This document shows, piece by piece, positions 27,318 to 35,279 of a stretch of 53,465 nt of DNA (position 1 is its first letter; every line of letters starts with the position of its first letter). The notes under the pieces were generated by a model. The model did no database searches. It worked only from the letters and a program-made list of their open reading frames with translations, and was not told where the DNA came from. This DNA is from Fimenecus sp045613685 (GTDB lineage Bacteria > Bacillota > Clostridia > Oscillospirales > Acutalibacteraceae). The stretch spans positions 1 to 53,465 of the forward strand of contig JAZLBL010000025.1 in NCBI GenBank assembly GCA_045613685.1, read 5' to 3'. A program made the translations under genes and the position numbers.

Positions 27318-28757
27318 TCAGAAAAAATTTTTCTTTAAAAGCTTAATTGCATGCTGCATATAATTCTTGAACACGGCAAATGAAGTCATGCACTTTTTTA
27401 GTGTTTTAAGAATATATATTGGACGCAGATAGAAACGAAGCTGCATCTGCTTTTTCATTTTGATTACTTCATCGAGGCTTACGTAAAGCGTGCCGATGGT
27501 GTTGGGTGCGTAATAGTCATTGCCCCACGCCAAATCACTCAATGTGTTGTAATCTACACAGTACTGATAAAGTTCAGTACCGTAATATGGCATCGCAATA
27601 TGTATTTCAATGAAGTCAGGGTTTAACTTGTGAATAAGTTTTTCTGTTTGTTTGATATCTTCTTTTGTTTCCCAAGGAAAGCCAACCATAAAGAAACCGA
27701 ATAAAGGAATTTCTGCTTTTTTTATAAGCTCTGCTGCACGGATACTATCTTCAATAGTAGCACCCTTTTTAATAAGATTCATTGTCTTTTCAGAACCTGT
27801 TTCAAAGCCGACAGCAAGCATAAAACAACCAGCTTGCTTCATTTTTTGTAGCAATTCAAAAGATAATGGTTTTGTACGTGAATTTGCAGTAAATTCAATC
27901 TTGCCATTAAGAGGGGAATTGATGATTTTATCACAAAGCTCAGCTGCCCATTCATTGTCAATGGTGAATGTATCTGCTTTAAAAAAGAAATTTTTGATAT
28001 TAAATTTATAATAACACTCTTCTATTTCTGCAAAAACATTTTCTACACTTCTTAAACGGACATTTTTGCCTGATATGATAGGTGTAAGACAATAAATGCA
28101 CTGAGACGGACAACCCTTTGCAACAGAAATTGTTGCCATAGGTTCGCCTGTATCAGGACGAGTATAAATACCATTATTCATTAAATGTCTTGCAGGGAAA
28201 GAAAACTCGTCTAAGTTTTTGTTCCAACAATCAAACTTTGTTGAAACGAATTCATTGCCGTTGTTATAAATAATTCCTGAAATATCATCAATATTTCCAA
28301 TACCTTTTAAAAGATAGTCCGCAAGCGGTCCCATTATAAATTCAATTTCGCCACCAACCATACAGGAAACATTGCTAAGGTCAAGAGTTTCAAGAAGTGA
28401 TTTTTTAGGGTTATAAAAAATTGCTCCTTTAATAACAAATTTGCAATCGTGGAATGATTTTATCCAGTTGATAAAGTCAAGGTCATCATATATTGTTGCA
28501 TTTGTAATGCTTATAAATATTAAATCAGGTAAAAATTCTTCAATGTCAGTTTTTACTTGCTCTTTTGTTGCAAATTCTGTCTGATAGTCACGAAGAAAAA
28601 CCTCATAACCTTTTTCTAACAAAACTGAAGCAGCATAGCCAATGTCATTGCATGCGTGAGTAGACGCTACTGCAGAATCTTCAATATTACATTGTGCACG
28701 GTCTTCACTGCGTTGGTATTGTTCACCAGGGGGATACAATAACATTACTTTGTTCAT
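27318..28757 (-). CDS. B12-binding-domain radical SAM protein
   Basis: A 479-residue radical SAM protein. The cobalamin-binding-like N-terminal domain starts NKVMLLYPPGEQYQ and has GYAASVLLEKGYEV and LIFISITNAT; no DxHxxG is present. Cysteine motif AKGCPSQCIYCLTP near residue 215, then an FETGSEKTMNLIKKGA block and MVGFPWETKED, typical of the family. The ATG at 28757 is chosen because GGAG lies 9 bases upstream. An in-frame TTG at 28772 overlaps that ribosome site and is less likely. First gene of the operon, with its own promoter. The two radical SAM genes are paralogous in layout but differ clearly in sequence. Confidence 0.87.
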   Translation of the reverse strand: MNKVMLLYPPGEQYQRSEDRAQCNIEDSAVASTHACNDIGYAASVLLEKGYEVFLRDYQTEFATKEQVKTDIEEFLPDLIFISITNATIYDDLDFINWIKSFHDCKFVIKGAIFYNPKKSLLETLDLSNVSCMVGGEIEFIMGPLADYLLKGIGNIDDISGIIYNNGNEFVSTKFDCWNKNLDEFSFPARHLMNNGIYTRPDTGEPMATISVAKGCPSQCIYCLTPIISGKNVRLRSVENVFAEIEECYYKFNIKNFFFKADTFTIDNEWAAELCDKIINSPLNGKIEFTANSRTKPLSFELLQKMKQAGCFMLAVGFETGSEKTMNLIKKGATIEDSIRAAELIKKAEIPLFGFFMVGFPWETKEDIKQTEKLIHKLNPDFIEIHIAMPYYGTELYQYCVDYNTLSDLAWGNDYYAPNTIGTLYVSLDEVIKMKKQMQLRFYLRPIYILKTLKKCMTSFAVFKNYMQHAIKLLKKNFF

Positions 28758-28788
28758 TACACAATACTCCAAAATAATAATTTTTTTG

Positions 28789-28818
28789 ATTATAACATAA
28801 AAGAACGGTTGATATCAA
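28789..28818 (-). promoter_or_regulatory. Promoter of the radical SAM/GT2 operon
   Basis: Reverse strand: TTGATA (28818-28813), 18-base spacer, TATAAT (28794-28789), about 31 bases before the start codon. Confidence 0.6.
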
Positions 28819-28845
28819 GTGTTTAATAATAGATAATTACTAAAT

Positions 28846-28874
28846 TTGACTTAGCCTAAAATTTGTGTTAACAT
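28846..28874 (+). promoter_or_regulatory. Promoter of the GT-C-like membrane protein
   Basis: TTGACT (28846-28851), 17-base spacer, TAACAT (28869-28874). It is divergent from the radical SAM promoter, about 30 bases away. Confidence 0.6.
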
Positions 28875-28911
28875 TACTTAGTATAACGCAATGAATTTGG
28901 AGGGCTTTATG

Positions 28912-30765
28912 ATGAACAAAATCAAAAAAACAGACTGTTTATTTGCGTTCGTCTTGTTAACAAATTTGTTAATACACATATATCTTGTCTTTGCCGAACC
29001 ATTTTTAATGGACGAAAGTTTTTATACGGTAATTCCCTTGCGCCTGTTAAACGGTGACAGCTTAGTTCAGCATGAATGGAATCTTACACAATTTTCATCA
29101 TTATTTGCATATTTACCGGTGTGTATTTGGACCGCAATCAAAGGTTCAGCTGATGGCATCCTTGTGTTTATGAGATTTATATATTTGTTTATTCATACCG
29201 CAATATCTATTGCAATATATGCTTTTTTTAGAAAATATGAAAAGTGGGCAATTATGGCTTCAATGATGTTTTATACTCAAGTAACATATAAAACACTTGC
29301 TATAAGTTATCATTCAGTTTTTGTTATAGGAATGTTGTTGTTGGTTTTTTGTCTCATTAAAATTTATGAACAAGGCTCTACTCGAGAATATATTATTGCG
29401 GGTGTTTGTTTTGCTTGTTGTTGTATTTGCAATCCTATATTTTGTGCGGTTTTCTTGTTATATCTTATTGCGTGTGTCTTGTGGATAAACCGAGTAAAAA
29501 TAAAAGGAAAAATATTGGAAGTAAAGGCATCACGAGACAATGAAAAAGAAAAAAGACTTACTAAAAAGCAAAAAAAAGAAATAAAGCAACAAATGCAGGA
29601 AGCCCTTTCAAACGGAAAAGAGTATAGTTGCTTTTTTGCAAAAGAAGCAGCCTTTCAATTTACTTGTGGGATTTTAATTGTAATTGTTATTGCGATTGCT
29701 TTCTTTTTTATCACCGGAGGGGAAATAGAATCAATTTCTGATAATATAGGTAATCTGTTTAACAGTACAGAATATTATGTGGCTTCTAAATCACTGATTT
29801 CAAAATTGATTGAAACAGTTATTAGTTTTTCTGAAATGAGTATGGGCGCAACATGGTTTTTACCGTTGTTGTTTTTGTTCATTTTGTCTGATAAAAAAAG
29901 AATGCAACAATCACGCCGTTGGATGTATTTGCTTGCTTCAGTAGTATGGATGGTAGCTTATGATATTGGCGGATGGTTGTCTGGTTCGCATGAAGGTTTG
30001 ACAGCATTTTCATTGCCATTTTGGGTATTTTCAACAGCGTGCTATATTTTAACGAAAAACAAGAACAAGGTAATTTTCCGATGCTTTTATATACCTTGTA
30101 TGATTGCTACACTTTTTCAATATCTTGCCGCGAACACATACATTGCGGTAATTGGTGTGGTTCTTGCAGCATCTAATGTTGCGGGTGTATTTTTTATAAT
30201 GGACTTATGGAAAGAAATGACTGGCACAGCAAATAAAGAATCGGAAACAACCGAGATAACTGAAAAAGCAACTGTAAAAGGAAACGGGTTTCATAATATA
30301 ATAATTGTTGGATTTTGTATACAAATAATGATAAACATTGTATTTAATGTGGAAGCTAGGATATATACAAAAGATGATAACAAAATCACAACGGGACCAT
30401 ATGCCGGAATTTATATGAATGACGAAAAATATACCCTTTATAACAATCGAATAAGAGACCTGGATACGATAAAAGAGCTGAGTCGAGAGGACGCCCCGAT
30501 TTTATTGGCAACCTATAATAACTGGATGTATCTGTATTTAGACCGTCCTTGTGCGACATACACGGCATGGTATCGAGGCACGGTTGACCAAGATTTATTA
30601 ACTAGATACTACGAGGAGAACCCTGAAAAAATACCTGAATACATTTATATCGATTCACCTGAACCTGAAAATGTAAGGGTTGACATGGTAAGCGGTATGT
30701 TTGATTTTACACGAGAAAATTTATCAAACGGTGTTCTTTTGACTGTAACAGACTGTAAATTTTAA
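28912..30765 (+). CDS. Large polytopic membrane protein, GT-C glycosyltransferase-like
   Basis: A 617-residue membrane protein with roughly ten hydrophobic segments and a charged cytoplasmic loop near residues 200-240 (KEKRLTKKQKKEIKQQ). The first extracytoplasmic loop has an acidic pair in FLMDESFYTVIP, where GT-C enzymes such as the GT39/ArnT type keep a catalytic Asp or Glu. The C terminus is a soluble, outside-facing domain of about 130 residues. I infer a transferase that uses a polyprenyl-phosphate sugar, in line with the divergent GT2. The GGAGGG site (28899-28904) supports ATG at 28912; ATG at 28909 and 28891 are also in frame. A terminator follows. Confidence 0.65.
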   Translation: MNKIKKTDCLFAFVLLTNLLIHIYLVFAEPFLMDESFYTVIPLRLLNGDSLVQHEWNLTQFSSLFAYLPVCIWTAIKGSADGILVFMRFIYLFIHTAISIAIYAFFRKYEKWAIMASMMFYTQVTYKTLAISYHSVFVIGMLLLVFCLIKIYEQGSTREYIIAGVCFACCCICNPIFCAVFLLYLIACVLWINRVKIKGKILEVKASRDNEKEKRLTKKQKKEIKQQMQEALSNGKEYSCFFAKEAAFQFTCGILIVIVIAIAFFFITGGEIESISDNIGNLFNSTEYYVASKSLISKLIETVISFSEMSMGATWFLPLLFLFILSDKKRMQQSRRWMYLLASVVWMVAYDIGGWLSGSHEGLTAFSLPFWVFSTACYILTKNKNKVIFRCFYIPCMIATLFQYLAANTYIAVIGVVLAASNVAGVFFIMDLWKEMTGTANKESETTEITEKATVKGNGFHNIIIVGFCIQIMINIVFNVEARIYTKDDNKITTGPYAGIYMNDEKYTLYNNRIRDLDTIKELSREDAPILLATYNNWMYLYLDRPCATYTAWYRGTVDQDLLTRYYEENPEKIPEYIYIDSPEPENVRVDMVSGMFDFTRENLSNGVLLTVTDCKF

Positions 30766-30784
30766 AAGAATATAGTTTGTATAT

Positions 30785-30818
30785 AAAAAACGAGTAGATT
30801 AAAATCTACTCGTTTTTT
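30785..30818. terminator. Bidirectional intrinsic terminator
   Basis: A 16-bp stem (AAAAAACGAGTAGATT with AATCTACTCGTTTTTT) around two A bases. Forward it ends the GT-C-like gene; reverse it ends the tRNA-like RNA gene. Confidence 0.9.
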
Positions 30819-30976
30819 GTGAAGACAAATCGGACTCGAATCGTAGTTTCACAATGCGAAAGAGAGATTTGCATTGTGCTCTTCACTAAAAACAGTTCAG
30901 TGAACTGTTTTCTTAACGTTTAGACCGACTAGCTTTTGAATGCATTCAAAAGCTCTCCCAACTGCGCTAATGCCCC
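30819..30976 (-). ncRNA. tRNA(Ala)-derived structured RNA with 84-base T-arm insertion
   Basis: Read on the reverse strand, the 5' part (GGGGCATTAGCGCAGTTGGG, then AGAGC) is a near-perfect tRNA 5' half: U8, A9, A14, G18-G19 and A21 are all in place. The next arm is a 24-base perfect palindrome (30954-30931). Its loop is short, so the normal 7-base anticodon loop is lost. After a 5-base variable region come GTCGG (30929-30925), then 84 extra bases (30924-30841), then TTCGAGT (30840-30834) and CCGAT (30833-30829), which pairs with GTCGG as a T stem. The insertion holds two hairpins: AAACAGTTC/GAACTGTTT, and CACAATGC/GCATTGTG. The 5' GGGGCA can pair with TGTCTT-type bases only through G-U pairs. 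A promoter and a terminator bracket it. It could be a decaying tRNA or a functional tRNA-like RNA. No aminoacylation is claimed. Confidence 0.55.
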
Positions 30977-30986
30977 GAATGCTATA

Positions 30987-31015
30987 ATTTTAGCACGAAT
31001 TATGTCTGTTTTCAA
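30987..31015 (-). promoter_or_regulatory. Promoter of the tRNA-like RNA
   Basis: Reverse strand: TTGAAA (31015-31010), 17-base spacer, TAAAAT (30992-30987). The predicted transcript begins at or just before the tRNA-like GGGG. Confidence 0.6.
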
Positions 31016-31019
31016 TGAT

Positions 31020-31048
31020 TTGATTTTTTGTATGATATATGGTAAAAT
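31020..31048 (+). promoter_or_regulatory. Promoter of the alpha/beta hydrolase
   Basis: TTGATT (31020-31025), 17-base spacer, TAAAAT (31043-31048), 27 bases before the start codon. Confidence 0.6.
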
Positions 31049-31075
31049 ATCTTATCAAATTTTGTAGGTGATTTT

Positions 31076-32227
31076 TTGGAATTCTTAACAAAGGAATACA
31101 GTTTCCCATCACATTCGGGAATATGTGACATATATGCTCAAAGTGCTGCACCTATTGACTATGGCTCAATAAAGGGCGTTGTGCAGATTTCTCACGGCAT
31201 GGCTGAATATTCAAATCGTTATGCTCGTTTTGCTCTTGAACTTTGCAAAGAGGGATATGCGGTTTTTGTCAGTGACCATATAGGTCATGGTTCATCAATA
31301 ACCGACCGGGATATGCTCGGATTTTTTGGTGAAACTGATGGTGAAGAGCATTTTGTTGAAGATTTGAAGACTTTGACAGATATAATCAAGGGCGAATATC
31401 CTGACTTGCCATTTTTCGTGTTAGGTCATGGTATGGGCTCGCTCATTGCGAGAAAATACACTGCAAAATATGGTTATCTTCTTGACGGCGTGATTTATAC
31501 TGGTACAAGTGGTGAAAATTCGGCAGTTGGAATCGGTATTCAACTTGCAAATACATATATTAAGCAGAATGGACCAATGCACCGTTCAGAACTGATTGAT
31601 ACTATGGCGTTTGGCGGATATAACAGAAAAACTGAAAAAAGAACACCTTGCGATTGGGTATCCCGTGATGAAGAAGAAGTTGACAAATTTATTGCCGATG
31701 ACCTTTGCGGATATAAATACACAGTCAGTGGTATGAGAGCGTTGTTTAATCTTGTTAAACAAGTTTCATCAAGAAGATGGTTTAATTCTGTGCCACTCAG
31801 TATGCATATTTTAATGCTTTCAGGTTCAAAAGACCCTGTTGGTGATTATGGCAAGGGTGTTGAAGAAGTTTATAAGAAACTTAAAAAGACAGGGCACAAG
31901 AACGTGACAATGAAACTTTATGAAGAAGCTCGCCACGAAATTCTCAATGAAACAAATCGTCAGGAAGTTTATGAAGATATCATAAACTGGCTTAATGAAA
32001 AAGTTGAACTTCAAAAAGAAGTAACAGCACCAGTTGTGCACGCTATTGACGAGTTGCCAGACCCTGAAATTTTAGCAGAAATCAACGAAAAAAAGGTTGA
32101 AGAAATTTTAGAGCAGGTTGAAGAGATTATTCCAACAACAGAAGACTCAATCGAAGAAAAGACAAAAGAAATCGTTGAAGAAATCATAGCAGAAACCGTT
32201 GAAGAAATTGAAGAGATAATAGAATAA
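31076..32227 (+). CDS. Alpha/beta hydrolase (monoacylglycerol-lipase-like) with missing nucleophile and acidic tail
   Basis: A 383-residue protein. Residues 1-300 have the serine aminopeptidase S33/lysophospholipase fold: ISHGMAEYSNRYARFA oxyanion region, DHIGHGSS, the acid near GSKDP and the catalytic His in EEARHEIL. The nucleophile elbow reads VLGHGMGSL where the family has GHSMG, so residue 119 is Gly (GGT, 31430-31432) in place of Ser. Activity by the normal mechanism is doubtful. The last 70 residues are an added, strongly acidic, probably helical tail (repeated EEI/VEE). The start is TTG at 31076 with AGGTG five bases upstream; no ATG is nearby. Confidence 0.85.
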   Translation: MEFLTKEYSFPSHSGICDIYAQSAAPIDYGSIKGVVQISHGMAEYSNRYARFALELCKEGYAVFVSDHIGHGSSITDRDMLGFFGETDGEEHFVEDLKTLTDIIKGEYPDLPFFVLGHGMGSLIARKYTAKYGYLLDGVIYTGTSGENSAVGIGIQLANTYIKQNGPMHRSELIDTMAFGGYNRKTEKRTPCDWVSRDEEEVDKFIADDLCGYKYTVSGMRALFNLVKQVSSRRWFNSVPLSMHILMLSGSKDPVGDYGKGVEEVYKKLKKTGHKNVTMKLYEEARHEILNETNRQEVYEDIINWLNEKVELQKEVTAPVVHAIDELPDPEILAEINEKKVEEILEQVEEIIPTTEDSIEEKTKEIVEEIIAETVEEIEEIIE

Positions 32228-32232
32228 TAAAA

Positions 32233-32258
32233 AAGGAACTTCCAACTGGAAGTTCCTT
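32233..32258. terminator. Bidirectional intrinsic terminator
   Basis: AAGGAACTTCCA pairs with TGGAAGTTCCTT around AC, followed by GATTTTTTG forward; on the reverse strand A and T runs also flank it. Lies between the hydrolase and the convergent alcohol dehydrogenase, and closes the rimP operon. Confidence 0.85.
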
Positions 32259-32274
32259 GATTTTTTGCTTTTAA

Positions 32275-33483
32275 TTATTCTGTAATCATCAATGACTTAA
32301 CGATTGCTGTCATTTCTTCTTCACCATAGATTACAGGTACTGGATAAAGTGGGTTACCTTCTTTAAGCGCTCTTTCAACGATGATAGGAATATCTTTTTC
32401 CTGAATCTGTGCAAAGCCCTTAGGGATACCCATTCTTTCATTCATAGCATAAATTTCTGCAATGAATGCTTTTGCTTTTTCTTCTTCGTTTGCACCTGCG
32501 ATGCCAACGATATCAGCAAGTCTTGAAAGTGAGCCATAAACTGCACTGCCATAGCTTTCGAGCATTACAGGAAGAATAACTGCATTTGCAAGGCCGTGAG
32601 GGATACCATATTGACCACCAAGGTTGTGAGCAACTGCGTGAACATAACCAACATAAGCACGAGTAAATGCCATACCAGCATAGTAAGAAGCAAGAAGCAT
32701 ATTGTTTCTTGCTTCAATGTTTTTGCCATCTGTATAAGCTGTTTCAAGGTTTTCAAAAATCATTTTTGTTGCCTTTTCAGCATACTGAGTTGTTGATTTA
32801 ACATTTGATTTGCCTATGTAAGCTTCAACAGCGTGTGTAAGAGCGTCCATACCTGTTGTTGATGTGATATGTGGTGGAAGACCAACTGTAAGCTCAGGGT
32901 CAAACACTGCAAATCTTGGGCGAAGGAATGGGTCGTTACAAGCATTCTTTTCGTGTGTCTTTGAGTTTGAAACAACCGCTGCAAGAGTACACTCTGAGCC
33001 TGTACCTGCAGTTGTTGGAACTGCAAAGAATGGTGGAAGTGGACGAAGAATTTTCATAAGACCACGCATTTTTTCAACTGGTTGATTTGGTTTAACAACT
33101 CTTGCTGCTGCAATCTTTGCACAGTCCATTGGTGAGCCACCGCCGAATGCGATAATACCCTGACAACCGTTAGCGTTATACATATCTTTTGCTTCTTCAA
33201 TGTTTTCGATTGTTGGGTTTGGCTGAGTGCCGTCATAAACTACATACTCAACGCCTGCGTTGTCCATTTCTTCGTAAAGAGAGTTGAGAAGGCCAAGTGA
33301 AGTAAGTCCCTTATCTGTTACGATAAGAACTTTTTTGAGTCCCTTTTCTTTGATAAGGTTAGGAAGTTTTCTTATGCTGCCAGGACCTGTGAGCATAAAT
33401 GGCTCGCCCCATGGCATAAAACATTCAGCTACAAACATAACTTTCTGGAAAACTCTGCAAAATGCTTTGTAAAATTGATTCAT
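32275..33483 (-). CDS. Iron-containing alcohol dehydrogenase
   Basis: A 402-residue group III (iron-activated) dehydrogenase, NAD(P)H-linked, probably reducing an aldehyde or oxidising an alcohol in the cytoplasm. Signatures: GGGSPMDCAK (nucleotide site), PTTAGTGSECT, DALTHAVEAYIG and HNLGGQYGIPHGLANAVILP with the iron-binding His residues. The ATG at 33483 with AAAGGG upstream is chosen over the in-frame start at 33534, which would add 17 poorly conserved residues. It lies 25 bases after ribF with no terminator or promoter between, so it may be read as the last gene of the rimP operon. The pairing with translation genes is unusual. Confidence 0.92.
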   Translation of the reverse strand: MNQFYKAFCRVFQKVMFVAECFMPWGEPFMLTGPGSIRKLPNLIKEKGLKKVLIVTDKGLTSLGLLNSLYEEMDNAGVEYVVYDGTQPNPTIENIEEAKDMYNANGCQGIIAFGGGSPMDCAKIAAARVVKPNQPVEKMRGLMKILRPLPPFFAVPTTAGTGSECTLAAVVSNSKTHEKNACNDPFLRPRFAVFDPELTVGLPPHITSTTGMDALTHAVEAYIGKSNVKSTTQYAEKATKMIFENLETAYTDGKNIEARNNMLLASYYAGMAFTRAYVGYVHAVAHNLGGQYGIPHGLANAVILPVMLESYGSAVYGSLSRLADIVGIAGANEEEKAKAFIAEIYAMNERMGIPKGFAQIQEKDIPIIVERALKEGNPLYPVPVIYGEEEMTAIVKSLMITE

Positions 33484-33508
33484 AAAACATATCCCTTTCG
33501 TTTTATAA

Positions 33509-34393
33509 TTATTTTTTACTGTTGAAGATTTCAACAGCTAATTTACTGTCTTTGTCGATTTGCTCTTTTAACTCACCTTTTGAGTCGAATTTCTTTTCAC
33601 CGCGAATGAATGAGAGCAATTCAACCTTAATTCTTTGATTATAAAGGTCGCCATCAAAACCTAAAATACAAGTTTCTGAAAGCACCTTATCACCACCGAT
33701 TGTCGGGTGACAACCAAAATTTGTAACTGACGGATAAATTATTCCGTCAACAGTTGATTGTGATGCATAAACACCATGCTTTAAGTTGATAAAATCAACT
33801 GGAAAATGCTGATTGATGGTTGGAAAACCGAAATACTTTTTGCCGATTTTATTGCCTTCAACAACGAGAAAATCATAAGAAAATTTTCTACCGAGCATTT
33901 CATTTGCCGCTTGAATATCACCATTTTCAAGTGCGTTTCTTATTCTGGTTGAGCTGATTAACTGACCATCATATGAAACGTTTTCTGCTTTTTTATAAAT
34001 GATGTCATATTCCTTGCAAAGAGTTTCAAGAATTTCTCTGTTGCCTTGTCCGTTTTTGCCAAAATGGAAGTTGTCGCCACTTACCACTGCACCCACATTG
34101 AGCTTTTCAATGAGAATGTCTTTAACAAATTCTTCAGGGGTAAGATTTCGAATTTCTTCAAAACTTATTGGAATAGGCAAAAGCCCCATATTTTTAATTG
34201 ATGCTTCTTTGTCTTCTTTTGTTATAAGCATTGGTGGTGCATAACCTTTGACTGCAACCAATGGATGACAGTCAAAAAGAAGCACAGACGGAACAAGACC
34301 ATCAAGAGCAAATTCTTTTGTTGTTTTTAATACATTTAAGTGCCCTTTGTGCAAGCCATCAAACGTGCCCAGAGCCAATGCAATTTTATTCAT
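33509..34393 (-). CDS. ribF: Bifunctional riboflavin kinase/FAD synthetase
   Basis: Makes FMN and then FAD from riboflavin. About 294 residues, usual for the bifunctional form. The N-terminal nucleotidyltransferase half has ALGTFDGLHKGH (HxGH-type) and SSTRIRNALENGDI; the C-terminal kinase half has YFGFPTINQHFP and GVYAS. The ATG at 34393 lies inside the end of truB (8-base overlap), with AGGAGGG upstream, so it is translated with truB. The in-frame start at 34420 is less likely, as the family begins right before the ALGTFDG strand. Confidence 0.93.
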   Translation of the reverse strand: MNKIALALGTFDGLHKGHLNVLKTTKEFALDGLVPSVLLFDCHPLVAVKGYAPPMLITKEDKEASIKNMGLLPIPISFEEIRNLTPEEFVKDILIEKLNVGAVVSGDNFHFGKNGQGNREILETLCKEYDIIYKKAENVSYDGQLISSTRIRNALENGDIQAANEMLGRKFSYDFLVVEGNKIGKKYFGFPTINQHFPVDFINLKHGVYASQSTVDGIIYPSVTNFGCHPTIGGDKVLSETCILGFDGDLYNQRIKVELLSFIRGEKKFDSKGELKEQIDKDSKLAVEIFNSKK

Positions 34394-35279
34394 CAGAAAC
34401 AAGCACCCTCCTGACTTCAAGGTCTCCCTTTTCTTCCTTAATTTCTCCCAACCCTAAAAGCTTTCTTTCAGGGGAATATACACGATAAATACCAACAGGG
34501 TAGTTGCCGTGCAATCTGTCATAAGCCAAGCCACCACCATTATGAAAACGATTTGCCTGTGGCTTTGTAACAGTAATTTCATTATAACTCAAAAGTGCTT
34601 TCTCAACAGTTGTAAGAACGCTTTCGACTTTATTTTCTTTAACAAGAGATTCTAACTCTTCAAGAGTCACAGATTGTGTGATAGAAAATCCATTTGCAGA
34701 TGTGCGACGAAGTTCTGTCATAACTGCACCACAACCAAGTTCTCTACCGATGTCATCACAAAGTGAACGGATATATGTACCAGCAGAGCAGGTGACATCT
34801 ATACTGAATTCAACACCATTAAAATCATAAACATCTAATTGTTCAATGGTGATTTGTCTTTGCTCACGTTCAATTTCAATGCCTTTTCGTGCCAAATCAT
34901 AAAGACGTTCGCCATCTTTTTTAAGAGCCGAATACATTGGTGGTGTCTGTAAAATCTCACCTTTGAACCCTTTTGCAACAGATAATAACTGTTCTTCTGT
35001 AACAAAAACAGGGGACTGAGTCAAGATTTCGCCCGTAATATCAAGAGTATCAGTAGTAATGCCTAATTTTACTCTTGCAGTGTAGCTTTTCTTGTGCTCT
35101 GGTAAAAGTTCAATAAAGCGAGTTGAGTGACCAAGCATAATAACGAGCACACCTGTTGCCATTGGGTCGAGAGTGCCTGTGTGTCCTGCCTTTTTGACAC
35201 CGAGCATACGAGAAGCTCGTTTAACTGCCATAAATGAAGACATATCCTTTGGTTTGTCAAGACAAATTATACCTGTCAT
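34386..35279 (-). CDS. truB: tRNA pseudouridine(55) synthase
   Basis: Makes pseudouridine 55 in the T loop of tRNAs. 297 residues, a normal length. The catalytic Asp is in AGHTGTLDPMATGVLV near residue 39; other family marks are the N-terminal GIICLDKPKDMSS, DVTCSAGTYIRSLCDDIG and a C-terminal PUA-like part. It overlaps nrnA by 4 bases (ATGA) and ribF by 8, so the three are translated in sequence. Confidence 0.97.
   Translation of the reverse strand: MTGIICLDKPKDMSSFMAVKRASRMLGVKKAGHTGTLDPMATGVLVIMLGHSTRFIELLPEHKKSYTARVKLGITTDTLDITGEILTQSPVFVTEEQLLSVAKGFKGEILQTPPMYSALKKDGERLYDLARKGIEIEREQRQITIEQLDVYDFNGVEFSIDVTCSAGTYIRSLCDDIGRELGCGAVMTELRRTSANGFSITQSVTLEELESLVKENKVESVLTTVEKALLSYNEITVTKPQANRFHNGGGLAYDRLHGNYPVGIYRVYSPERKLLGLGEIKEEKGDLEVRRVLVSDE

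Noticed and set aside
27306..27318. The two radical SAM proteins as MiaB/RimO-type methylthiotransferases
   Set aside because: They lack the N-terminal three-cysteine UPF0004 domain and the C-terminal TRAM domain, and have a cobalamin-binding-like N terminus instead.
30785..30976. A T-box or tmRNA in the tRNA-like region
   Set aside because: No AGGGUGG-type T-box core and no coding tag or tmRNA 5' consensus were seen; the tRNA-like core with a T-arm insertion fits better.
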